Notes under the pieces: generated by a model
Told to the model about the DNA's origin: nothing
The model's input: the letters and a program-made list of their open reading frames with translations, nothing else
Databases searched by the model: none
Translations under genes and position numbers: made by a program
In this document: piece after piece, positions 43,276 through 51,630 of the stretch
How positions within the stretch are numbered: the stretch's first letter is position 1
Layout of the letters: the number at the start of each line of letters is the position of its first letter
DNA from: Rubrivivax sp.
Lineage (GTDB): Bacteria; Pseudomonadota; Gammaproteobacteria; Burkholderiales; Burkholderiaceae_C
Reading direction: 5' to 3'
Length of the DNA stretch: 64,000 nt
Assembly: GCA_016789955.1 (NCBI GenBank)
Contig: JAEUPB010000054.1
Location: 28,633-92,632, forward strand

Positions 43276-46200
43276 GACGCGGCGGCCTCGTAGCGGATGC
43301 GCGGGTCCAGCCACAGCAGCAGCAGGTCGGCCACCAGCGTGCCCAGCACCGCCAGCAGCGACAGCGCCATCAGCATCGACCCCGCCACGTAGAGGTCCTC
43401 GTTGAACAGCGCCGTCAGCAGCAGCGGGCCGACGGTGGGCAGGCTCAGCACGATGGCCACGATCGCGCCGCCGGAGACCAGCGCCGGGAAGATGTGTCCG
43501 ACGCCCGAGACGAACGGGTTCAGCGCGATGCGCACCGGGTACTTGAATAGCAGCGTCAGCGGCCGCACGCCCTTGGCGCGCGCGGTCGTGACGTAGGGCT
43601 TCTTCAGCTCGTCGAGCAGGTTGGCGCGCATCACGCGGATCAGCCCCGCGGTGCCCGACACTGCGCTGACGAGGATCGGCACCCAGATGTGCGCGAGCAG
43701 GTCCTGCACCTTGGCCCAGTTCCAGTAGGGCTGCGCGGCGAACGCCGGCGAGTACAGGCCCGAGACCCCGGCCAGCACCATGATCACCAGCGCCAGCAGG
43801 AACGGCGGCACGCTCATGCCGACGAAGCCGACCAGCGTGGCCGCATAGTCGCCCACCGAGTACTGGCGCACCGCCGAGTACACGCCGATCGGGATCGCGA
43901 TGACCCACGTCAGCACGATCGTGCCCAGCGAGATCAGGAAGGTCAGCAGGATGCGGTCGCCGACCACGTCGTTGACCGCGCGGGCCGTCTCCATCGACAG
44001 CCCCATGTGGCCCTGCAGCAGCCCGGCGTCCTTGGCGTCGTAGGTCGCGAACCACAGCACCCCGGTCCAGCGCAGGTACTGCTTCCACATCGGATCGTCG
44101 AGGTGGAAGGTGTGCTTCAGGTCCTCGGCCTCCTTCAGGTACGCCGCGTCGCCGGTCTCCTGCAGGTAGGTCAGGCGCGACGTGAGGTAGTCGCCCGGCG
44201 GCAGCTGGATGATCGTGAACACCACCACCGAGATCACGGCCAGCGTGGGCACCATGATCGCGAGCCGCCGCGCGATGAACGGGTGCCGCAGCGCGACGAG
44301 CAGCACGAGCACGCCGGCCACGATCCAGGCGAGCCAGGCGACGATGCGCGTGATCGACGTGCCGCCCTCGGCCGCGCCGCCGGACGGCGGGCCGTCCGCG
44401 GCGATGCGCTTCCACGGCCGCGGCGACTCGAGCAGCGAGCGGGTGTCGGCCACCGCGTTGTGCACCGGGTGGCCGAAGAAGTAGGTCTCGAAGCCGGCGT
44501 TGGCCGGCGTCTTGGTCACGGCCGAGAACAGCGCGTTCCTCGGCACGTTGTGAAGGTCGTTGTTGACGACGACGAGGAACGGCGGCGCCTCGGCGATGTT
44601 GATCGTCCAGGTGTTCTCGGCGGCGATGTCCAGCACCTCGCGGAAGATGCGCACCTGCTCGGCCTGCGTGGGCGCCTGCAGCGCCGCGACATAGGCCTCG
44701 TAGGCGCGGTACATCGGGTGGTCCTTCGGCGGGCCTTGCGCATTGGTCAGGCCTTGCACCGCGTCGGGGTTCCACAGGCCGCCGCGCAGGAACCAGCGGC
44801 CCCAGTTCACGGCCCAGTAGCTCTCGATGTCCGGCGGCACGAACTGGCTGGGCTGCAGCAGCGGGAACATGTCGCTCTCGCTGGTCCAGATCATGAAGTC
44901 GAAGTCCGACGCGTCGCGCTTCGTGTAGAAGAGCGCGCGCTGCATCTCCCGCACGATCGCGCGGATGCCCACGCGGGCCCAGTCGTCGACGACGAACTGC
45001 CCGGGCCCGAGGCCCGTGAAGGCGGAGAAGTTCAGGTACAGCGTCAGCGTGCGGCCGTCGGGCAGCGTGCGCATGCCGTCGATGTCGCGCCGGGTCAGGC
45101 CGATCTCGTCGAGCAGCCGGCTGGCCCGCGCGGGATCGTGCTCGACGAAGGCCCGGCCGAGCCCGGGGTGGTGGAACGGAGACTGCGGCCCCGGCTCGAC
45201 CTGCGCCGCCCGGACCTGGCCGTTGTACTCGGCCTTGATGATCGCGGCGCGGTCGATCGCCAGCGACAGCGCCTGGCGGAAGCGCCGGTCGGCCAGCAGC
45301 GTGGCCTTGCCCGCGGTGTCGGGCTGCTCGGGATCGACCCGCCGCGTGATGTTGGGATGGATGATCCAGCTCGAGCGCGACGCCGGGTACCAGTGGACGA
45401 GGCGGTAGCCGGCGGTCTCCTGGCGCGCCATCAGCTCGGTGTAGTTCTCGTAGCGGACATTGCGGCCCTGCATGCTGACCTCGCCGTTGGCGAAGGCCAG
45501 CGACACCATCTGCGGGCTGCGCACGTCGAACTGCAGCCGGTCGATGTAGGGCAGCTGGTTGCCCTTCGGATCCACGGCGTAGTAGTAGGGGTTGCGCACG
45601 AAGACGTGCGGCGGCGTGGCCTTGAGCTCGCGCAGCACCCACGGCCACAGCCGCGGCGCCTCGGGGTTGTCCCACTTCTTCAGGCGGTTGTTGTAGAGCG
45701 CGCGGGCGTTGTTGCTGCCCAGCGCCTTCAGCTCGCGGGCCAGGAAGGCCGGGTCGGCGAGGTCCGGGTGGTACTTGCTGTAGTAGTGCTTGGCCAGCGC
45801 GCACATGGAGGCGCTGTAGCTGGCCAGCACCTCCTTGAAGTTGCCGTACGGATGCTCGAAGCGGAAGCGCACCGTGTGGTCGTCGATCTTCTCGACCTCG
45901 GTCCTGCCGCCGCCGGAGACCATCCAGCGCGCCGGCGCCTTGTCGCCCACGGTCTCGTTGGTGTCGTCGTAGACCCACCAGTAGAGGATGTCGTCGGCGG
46001 TGAACGGATGCCCGTCGCTCCAGCGCACGCCGCGCCGCAGGTGCACCGTGAACTCGCGCTTGTCGGGCGACTCGTCCATGTGCGTGGCCAGGTGCGGCAC
46101 GATCGGGTGGCCGAGCGGGCTCCAGCGGAACAGCCCGGCGTACGCCAGCCGGTGCTCGACGATGAAGATGTCGCTGTCGCTGGTGGCCACGCGCAGCCAG

Positions 46201-46634
46201 GTGCCGCCGTAGGTGCCGATCTCGCCGCCGTCGAGCACGAGCGGCTGCGGCCCGGTGCGCTGTGCCACCGGCGGCAGCCTGCCCGCCTGGACGAGGTCGG
46301 CGAGCACCGGCGCCTCGCCCTTGGGCCACCACGCCGCGCGACGGCCTTCGCGGTAGTCCACGTCGCGCTGCACGCGGGGCAGCTGCTCCGGGCGGCTCGC
46401 ATCGAACGAGACATCCCGCAACGCCTCGGCCTGCGCGACCCGCTCCGGCGGCGGCTGCGGCGGCGGCCGGCTGAGGTCGGGCCGCAGTGCCAGCGCCACC
46501 AGCATCAGCACGCCGAGGAAGCCGGCCCCGGCCAGCAGCACGACACCACCTGCCCGCAGCCATCGCCAGGGCCGCGCGAGCCCGTCGCCCCGCCGTCGCG
46601 CCGCCGGTGTCGACTCGCTGGCGTCGACGCTCAC
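43272..46634 (-). CDS. Fused ABC transporter: family 5 solute-binding protein plus OppB-type permease
   Basis: A 1120-residue single polypeptide. A N-terminal membrane anchor (about 27-50, GGVVLLAGAGFLGVLMLVAL) is followed by a periplasmic SBP_bac_5 domain (about 110-735: FTVHLRRGVRWSDGHPFTAD, FDFMIWTSESDMFPLLQP). An OppB-type permease spans about 745-1120, with RRLAIMVPTLAVISVVVFTI, the insert LDDPMWKQYLRWTGVLWF and the EAA loop YVTTARAKGVRPLTLLFKYP. These are normally two genes. GTG at 46634 has GGGAGG about 4 nt upstream and overlaps the previous stop. The frame is continuous with no stop at the join, so the fusion looks genuine. It would tether the binding domain permanently to its channel. 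Confidence 0.9.
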   Translation of the reverse strand: MSVDASESTPAARRRGDGLARPWRWLRAGGVVLLAGAGFLGVLMLVALALRPDLSRPPPQPPPERVAQAEALRDVSFDASRPEQLPRVQRDVDYREGRRAAWWPKGEAPVLADLVQAGRLPPVAQRTGPQPLVLDGGEIGTYGGTWLRVATSDSDIFIVEHRLAYAGLFRWSPLGHPIVPHLATHMDESPDKREFTVHLRRGVRWSDGHPFTADDILYWWVYDDTNETVGDKAPARWMVSGGGRTEVEKIDDHTVRFRFEHPYGNFKEVLASYSASMCALAKHYYSKYHPDLADPAFLARELKALGSNNARALYNNRLKKWDNPEAPRLWPWVLRELKATPPHVFVRNPYYYAVDPKGNQLPYIDRLQFDVRSPQMVSLAFANGEVSMQGRNVRYENYTELMARQETAGYRLVHWYPASRSSWIIHPNITRRVDPEQPDTAGKATLLADRRFRQALSLAIDRAAIIKAEYNGQVRAAQVEPGPQSPFHHPGLGRAFVEHDPARASRLLDEIGLTRRDIDGMRTLPDGRTLTLYLNFSAFTGLGPGQFVVDDWARVGIRAIVREMQRALFYTKRDASDFDFMIWTSESDMFPLLQPSQFVPPDIESYWAVNWGRWFLRGGLWNPDAVQGLTNAQGPPKDHPMYRAYEAYVAALQAPTQAEQVRIFREVLDIAAENTWTINIAEAPPFLVVVNNDLHNVPRNALFSAVTKTPANAGFETYFFGHPVHNAVADTRSLLESPRPWKRIAADGPPSGGAAEGGTSITRIVAWLAWIVAGVLVLLVALRHPFIARRLAIMVPTLAVISVVVFTIIQLPPGDYLTSRLTYLQETGDAAYLKEAEDLKHTFHLDDPMWKQYLRWTGVLWFATYDAKDAGLLQGHMGLSMETARAVNDVVGDRILLTFLISLGTIVLTWVIAIPIGVYSAVRQYSVGDYAATLVGFVGMSVPPFLLALVIMVLAGVSGLYSPAFAAQPYWNWAKVQDLLAHIWVPILVSAVSGTAGLIRVMRANLLDELKKPYVTTARAKGVRPLTLLFKYPVRIALNPFVSGVGHIFPALVSGGAIVAIVLSLPTVGPLLLTALFNEDLYVAGSMLMALSLLAVLGTLVADLLLLWLDPRIRYEAAAS

Positions 46635-49600
46635 GCCACCTCCCGCCAGGCCACCGGGCCCACCATCAGGCCGGTAAAGTGTCTTCCGCCGCCGGCCGTC
46701 TGCACGCTGAGGTCGCGGGTCGGCACGCCAGCGCCGAGCGGCCGGGCGGCGACCTCGGCGCGAATCTCGTCGCCATCGCTGCTGAGCCGGAGTTCGACCG
46801 TGGCGGCGGCATCGACCGGGGCACGGGCGAGCACCTCGTGGCGCCCGTCGCGATGCGCCTCCAGCCGGGCCACCACCCCGGCGTCGGCGAGCTGCAGCGT
46901 GAGCGTCAGGTGCTGCCGTTCGCTCTGGAACAGCGCGAGGCCCACCGCCGCGCCGGCGCGATCCGGCGGCTCGACGACCAGTTCGGCGTCGAAGCGGCCG
47001 TGGGCCACGCGGCGCGCGACGAAGCTCGGCGTCCCCGATCCGGCCAGCCGGTCGGGCCTGGGCGAGATCTCGAGGCCCCCGTCGCCGCATCGCCACCAGC
47101 GCTGCTCCGGCGCGCGAAGCCGCACCCACGACGGATCGAGCTCGACGCCGGTGTAGTCGTCGACGACCTCGCCGGCCTCGGCCTGCAGCGACGTGCCCTG
47201 CGGCGACGGCAGCACCTGCGGCACGCGCTCGCCCCGCGGCAGGATCACGGGCCAGCCGTCGTCGGTCCAGCGCACCGGCAGCAGGAAGGTCTCGCGGCCG
47301 TTCAGCCAATGGCCGCCCGGCAGCGGCCGGCAGCCGAGGAAGCTGGCCCACCAGCGGCCGTCGCGGGCTTCGACGAGCTGCGCGTGGCCTGCACAGGTCA
47401 CCGAGCCGGGCACCGACGGATCGAGGTCGCGCTGCGTCAGGATCGGGTTGCCCGCACGCCACGGCTCGTAGGGCCCCAGCACGTGGCGGCTGCGGAAGAC
47501 GACCTGCGAGTGCTGCACCGACGTGCCGCCCTCGGCGGCGGTGAGCAGGTACCAGCCGCCCCGGCGCAGCAGGTGCGGGCCTTCGATCCAGACCGGGTTC
47601 GTGGCCGGATCGGCGCCGCCGTCGACGAGCACGCGGCGCGGCCCGACCAGCTGCCGGGCGTCCGCGTCGAAGCGCTGGATCCAGATCGCGCGGTGGCCGT
47701 CGTAGCGGGGCGTCCCGTCCGGCGGGCCGTTGTTCAGCATCCACGCGCTGCCGTCGTCGTCGAAGAACAGCGACGGGTCGATGCCGTCGAACGGCAGCCA
47801 CTGCGGATCGCTCCACGGCCCCGCGGGGTCGGTGGCGGTGACGAGGAAGTTGCCGCCGCCGTCCACCATCGTGCAGACGAGGTGGAAGGTGCCGCGATGG
47901 AACGACAGCGCCGGCGCGAACAGTCCGCGCGAGACCCCGAGACCGGCGTAGCGCAGCATCCGCGGCCGGTCGATCGCGTGGCCGACGAGTCGCCAGCGGA
48001 CGAGATCCCGGCTGTGGTGGATGGGCAGCCCCGGGTACCACGCGAAGCTCGACGTGACGAGGTAATGGTCGTCGCCGACGCGGCACAGCGTGGGATCGGG
48101 GTGGCAGCCGGGCAGGATGGGGTTGCGGTAGTGACCGACGGGCACGGCAGGCTCGGCGTCGAGACCGCGATAGCGGAAGCGCCGCACCCTCACGACGCCG
48201 CGCGCACCGGCGTGCGGCAGGACGCCGCTGCCGCCGGTCGGGTGCGAGAACGGCCACGCCGGCCAGCCCTGCGCATCGTGGAGGTTGTTCTGCTGCGGGT
48301 TGTCGACCCAGCCGAAACGCAGGGCCACCGGCTCGGCGATGTCGGGGTGCCAGGCCACGACGCGGCGCCCCTCCAGCCGCGCCTGTGCCGCGCGGAACCG
48401 CCCGTCCGGCCCGGCCACGGCGAACCCCTGCGGCGCGCTGCCCGTCGGGCGCGTGACCAGGCCGAGGCCGTGGTCGTCGAAGGTCGCGACCAGCGACGGG
48501 CCCTCGCGCTGCACCTGCTGCATCACGGGTCCTGCCGGCCCGGCCCGGCCATCCTCCAGCAGGCGTCGGGCCAGCACCGCGAACCGCTCGCCCACCGTGC
48601 GCTTGTCGCGCGGGTGCAGGTCGCCGTCGTCACCGGCATCGGTGAGCACCGCCATCGCCGTGCCGGGCAGCGTGAGCGCGTGGCGCTGGGCGTCGCGCAG
48701 GTCGGCCCAGCCACTGCGGTCGAGGTCGTTGGCCGCCACCGCGCCGAACGGCGCCAGCTGCGCGTAGACGAACGGCAGCCGCGGGTCGTCGAAGTGCCGG
48801 CGCCAGTCGACGATCAGGCGCCGGAACGCATCGGCATAGGCCGCGGCCCGCCCGACGTTGCTCTCGCCCTGGTACCAGAGCACGCCCCGCAGCGGCAGGC
48901 CGCGCAGTGGCGCCACCATGCCGTTGTGCGCAAGGCTCGGGGCATCGTTGGCCGTGGCCTCGGCCGCGCTGCGCACCTCGGCCACGCGCGCGTGCCAGCG
49001 GCCCGCCAGCGGCACGGGCCCGGCGGCCGTGTCGAGCCGCAGCATCGCCGGATCGCCGTGCAGGCCGCCGTAGCCGCCCAGGTCCGTGACGCGCACCGCG
49101 ATCGTGTTGGCCCCTGCGCGCAGCAGCCCAGCCGGCAGCGGGTAGCGGCGCGGTGTGTCGTGGTGCCGGGTGCTGCCGACGTGCACGCCGTTGACGTAGG
49201 TGTCGTCGTGGTCGTCCACCTTGGCCAGGTGCAGCACGGCAACGCCCGCGGCCTGTGCCGGCGTCAGCACCACGCTGCGGCGGTACCAGACCACGCCGTC
49301 CAGCCCGGCCAGCCCTTGCGACTCCCACCACTGAGGGGCCTGCAGCGTCGGCCAGTCGCCGTGGTCGAGGGAGGGGTCAGCCCCGTTCGAGTGGTCGGTC
49401 GCCAGGGCCGCGGGCCCCTGGAAGGCCTCGACGCGGGCGATCACGTCACGGCCCAGCTTCGCCGCGAGGGCCGCGTCGTCGGCGGGTGTCTCCTCCGCGG
49501 CGGCAGCCAGCTCCGGATCGGCCCGCGCCGCGTCGCGGCGGACCCAGGTTTCCAGGTTGGAGCCGTTCCAGGCGACGTTCACCAGGCCCACCGGCACGTC

Positions 49601-50212
49601 CAGCTCCGCCTGCAGGCGTCGCGCGAAAGACCAGCCGACGGCACTGAACTCCGCCGTGTCGCCGCCTGCGCGCGCGGCCACCCAGGGCGCCGCTGGAATG
49701 TCGTCCTGGGGTCGCGCCCGGGCCTGCAGCGGCACGCGCAGGTGGCGGATGCGCGGCGCGTCGACCGCCGCGATGTCGGCGTCGCCGCCCCGGGCGTCCT
49801 TCAGCGGCCACGCCATGTTGGACTGCCCGCCCAGCAGCCAGACATCGCCGATCAGCACGTCGCGCAGGCGCAGCGCCTCGCCGCCCTGCTCCACGCGCAG
49901 CTCCAGCGGCCCGCCGGCAGGGCGCGCCGGCAGCTCGAGCCGCCAGCGCCCCTGGGCGTCGACCGGGCCTCGGGCCGATGCCGTGCCACCCGGGCCCTCC
50001 AGCGTGCCGCGGACCTCCGCGCCCGCACGCCCCCACCCCCACAGGCGGATCGGCCGCCCGCGTTGCAGCACCATGTGATCGCCGAACACCCGCGCCAGTC
50101 GCAGCGTCGTCGGGGCCGGCCGCTCGGCCGGGAAGGCGGGTGGCATCGGGGCGGTGAGCAGCAGCGTGAGCGCGCGGCGCCTCGAGGCGCTCACACGGGC
50201 ATCGGTCGGCAT
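46631..50212 (-). CDS. Bimodular enzyme: SGNH sialate-O-acetylesterase-like (CE20-type) domain plus GH43 domain
   Basis: A 1193-residue fusion. Residues about 35-680 form a SASA/CE20-like acetylesterase: Ser131 in WLLGGQSNMAWPL, WNGSNLETWV, LWYQGESNVGRAAAY and the Asp/His motif DDGDLHPRDKRTVGERF. A jelly-roll insert (YVNGVHVGSTRHHDTPRRY) divides it. Residues about 690-1193 form a GH43 enzyme: Asp706 (ILPGCHPDPTLCRVG), Asp812 (DGIDPSLFFDDDGSAW), Glu in PVWIEGPHLLRRGG, with a C-terminal sandwich. It would deacetylate and cleave xylo-oligosaccharides in one protein. RRRALTLLLTAPMPPAFPA may be a signal peptide. It lies 79 bp after the LacI gene. Confidence 0.9.
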   Translation of the reverse strand: MPTDARVSASRRRALTLLLTAPMPPAFPAERPAPTTLRLARVFGDHMVLQRGRPIRLWGWGRAGAEVRGTLEGPGGTASARGPVDAQGRWRLELPARPAGGPLELRVEQGGEALRLRDVLIGDVWLLGGQSNMAWPLKDARGGDADIAAVDAPRIRHLRVPLQARARPQDDIPAAPWVAARAGGDTAEFSAVGWSFARRLQAELDVPVGLVNVAWNGSNLETWVRRDAARADPELAAAAEETPADDAALAAKLGRDVIARVEAFQGPAALATDHSNGADPSLDHGDWPTLQAPQWWESQGLAGLDGVVWYRRSVVLTPAQAAGVAVLHLAKVDDHDDTYVNGVHVGSTRHHDTPRRYPLPAGLLRAGANTIAVRVTDLGGYGGLHGDPAMLRLDTAAGPVPLAGRWHARVAEVRSAAEATANDAPSLAHNGMVAPLRGLPLRGVLWYQGESNVGRAAAYADAFRRLIVDWRRHFDDPRLPFVYAQLAPFGAVAANDLDRSGWADLRDAQRHALTLPGTAMAVLTDAGDDGDLHPRDKRTVGERFAVLARRLLEDGRAGPAGPVMQQVQREGPSLVATFDDHGLGLVTRPTGSAPQGFAVAGPDGRFRAAQARLEGRRVVAWHPDIAEPVALRFGWVDNPQQNNLHDAQGWPAWPFSHPTGGSGVLPHAGARGVVRVRRFRYRGLDAEPAVPVGHYRNPILPGCHPDPTLCRVGDDHYLVTSSFAWYPGLPIHHSRDLVRWRLVGHAIDRPRMLRYAGLGVSRGLFAPALSFHRGTFHLVCTMVDGGGNFLVTATDPAGPWSDPQWLPFDGIDPSLFFDDDGSAWMLNNGPPDGTPRYDGHRAIWIQRFDADARQLVGPRRVLVDGGADPATNPVWIEGPHLLRRGGWYLLTAAEGGTSVQHSQVVFRSRHVLGPYEPWRAGNPILTQRDLDPSVPGSVTCAGHAQLVEARDGRWWASFLGCRPLPGGHWLNGRETFLLPVRWTDDGWPVILPRGERVPQVLPSPQGTSLQAEAGEVVDDYTGVELDPSWVRLRAPEQRWWRCGDGGLEISPRPDRLAGSGTPSFVARRVAHGRFDAELVVEPPDRAGAAVGLALFQSERQHLTLTLQLADAGVVARLEAHRDGRHEVLARAPVDAAATVELRLSSDGDEIRAEVAARPLGAGVPTRDLSVQTAGGGRHFTGLMVGPVAWREVA

Positions 50213-50291
50213 GGCACGCGCCGGGGCCCGTGCGCGGCCGCTGCAGCCTGCACCGGGCCGCAGGAGGCCCCTGCCCGGGCGGCCCGCGCCT

Positions 50292-51383
50292 TCACGATGC
50301 CTTCATCACCCGCAGCGGCGGCCGCACGCGCGGCGCCGCATCCGACTGCCGGCGCACCAGCTCGTGGCCGAGCACGACGTGGCTGGCCGCCTCCTCGGCG
50401 CCCTGCCGCCTCGCACGGACCTGGCGGACGAGCATCTCCACCGCCAGGCGCGACATCTCGGCGATGGGCTGCCGGATGGTGCTCAGTTCCGGCCAGATGG
50501 TCGTGGCGATGGCGGTGTCGTCGAAGCCCACCACCGTGAGGTCGCCCGGCACGTCCAGCCCCTTGCGGTGCGCCACCGCCACCGCGGCTGCGGCCATGTC
50601 GTCGTTGGCGGCGAAGATCGCCGTGGGCCGCGGCTCCAGCGCGAGCAGCGCCTCGGCCGCGTCCAGTCCCGAGCGATAGCTGAACAGGCCCCGCACGACC
50701 AGGTCGTCGGGCACGACGAGGCCGGCGCCCTTCATCGCCTCGCGAAACCCCTGCAGCCGCTTGGCGCTCGCGGTCTGGTTGGGATGGCCGCAGATGAACC
50801 CGACGCGCTGGTGGCCCAGCGAGAGCACGTGGCGCGTCATCTCCAGCGCCGCGTGGTAGTCGTCGATGCCGACGGTGCTGACCTTGTCGGACGGCCGCCC
50901 GCTGGCCACCAGCACCGCCGGCGTACCGGTGCTGGTCACGAGCTGCAGCAGCTTGCGGGAGTCGCACAGCGGCGGCGGCAGGATGATCCCGTCGACCCCG
51001 TTGTCGAGCAGCTCGCGCGCGTGCTGTTCCTCGCTGGCGCCCACCTCGCACTTCTCGACGACCAGCTGGGCATGGCTGCGGCTGGACTGCTCCAGCAGCC
51101 CGACGAGGAACTCGCTCAGGTAGGCCGCGCTCGGGTTGCTGTACAGCACGCCGATGCGCAACTGGTCCGAGCCGGCCAGCCGCTGCGCGGCCTGGTTGGG
51201 CACATAGCTCAGCGCGGCGATCGAGGCGACGACCTTCTCGCGCGTCGTGGGCCGCACGTTGGCCGCCCCGTTGATCACGCGCGACACCGTCATCGGCGAC
51301 ACACCGGCGTGGCGCGCCACATCCTCGATGGTGGCCACGCCGCCTCGTTGCGGTGTGCGCGATCTGGGCTTGGCGTTGCTCAT
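50292..51383 (-). CDS. LacI family transcriptional regulator, probable xylan-locus repressor
   Basis: A 363-residue LacI-type repressor. The HTH is TIEDVARHAGVSPMTVSRVI and the hinge is YVPNQAAQRLAGS. The periplasmic-binding-like core contains NGVDGIILPPPL, VSTVGIDDYHAALEMTRHV, RVGFICGHPNQTASAKRLQG, IFAANDDMAAAAVAVA and VVGFDDTAIATTIWPELSTI. It heads the leftward transporter operon and faces the TonB-dependent receptor gene. TAGCGC-centred operator matches lie in front of its targets, including this divergent gap. It probably responds to xylose or xylo-oligosaccharides, as XylR of Xanthomonas does; the ligand is inferred. Confidence 0.93.
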   Translation of the reverse strand: MSNAKPRSRTPQRGGVATIEDVARHAGVSPMTVSRVINGAANVRPTTREKVVASIAALSYVPNQAAQRLAGSDQLRIGVLYSNPSAAYLSEFLVGLLEQSSRSHAQLVVEKCEVGASEEQHARELLDNGVDGIILPPPLCDSRKLLQLVTSTGTPAVLVASGRPSDKVSTVGIDDYHAALEMTRHVLSLGHQRVGFICGHPNQTASAKRLQGFREAMKGAGLVVPDDLVVRGLFSYRSGLDAAEALLALEPRPTAIFAANDDMAAAAVAVAHRKGLDVPGDLTVVGFDDTAIATTIWPELSTIRQPIAEMSRLAVEMLVRQVRARRQGAEEAASHVVLGHELVRRQSDAAPRVRPPLRVMKAS

Positions 51384-51440
51384 CGGTGGTGCTTGCGGGA
51401 ACGCAGCCGACGTTCTAGCAGGTCAGCGGCAGGGGCGGAT

Positions 51441-51454
51441 TGTGAGCGTTATCC
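51441..51454. promoter_or_regulatory. Weak xyl-box-like site near the lacI start
   Basis: TGTGAGCGTTATCC matches operator 2 (TGGTAGCGCTATCG) at 10 of 14 positions. Located 58 bp upstream of the repressor start, it could mediate autoregulation. The evidence is the match and position only. Confidence 0.3.
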
Positions 51455-51551
51455 CAGCCCGCATCAATGCAACTTCCCGGCCCTCCTCATTGGTGTTTTC
51501 CTCGGGGTCCTTCCTCCTTGACGGTCCGGCGTGACGGCTCGTAAATTCGAA

Positions 51552-51565
51552 TGTGCGCGCTACCA
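51552..51565. promoter_or_regulatory. xyl-box-like LacI-family operator 3
   Basis: On the minus strand this reads TGGTAGCGCGCACA, matching the xyl-box TGGTAGCGCTAACA at 11 of 14 positions. It lies 66 bp upstream of the TonB-dependent receptor start, in the divergent gap with the repressor gene. Confidence 0.6.
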
Positions 51566-51630
51566 TTCGATGGCATGCGTGGCATGGCCCCGGCGGCAGC
51601 AAGACCCCCAGCGACCAGGAGACAACCGGC

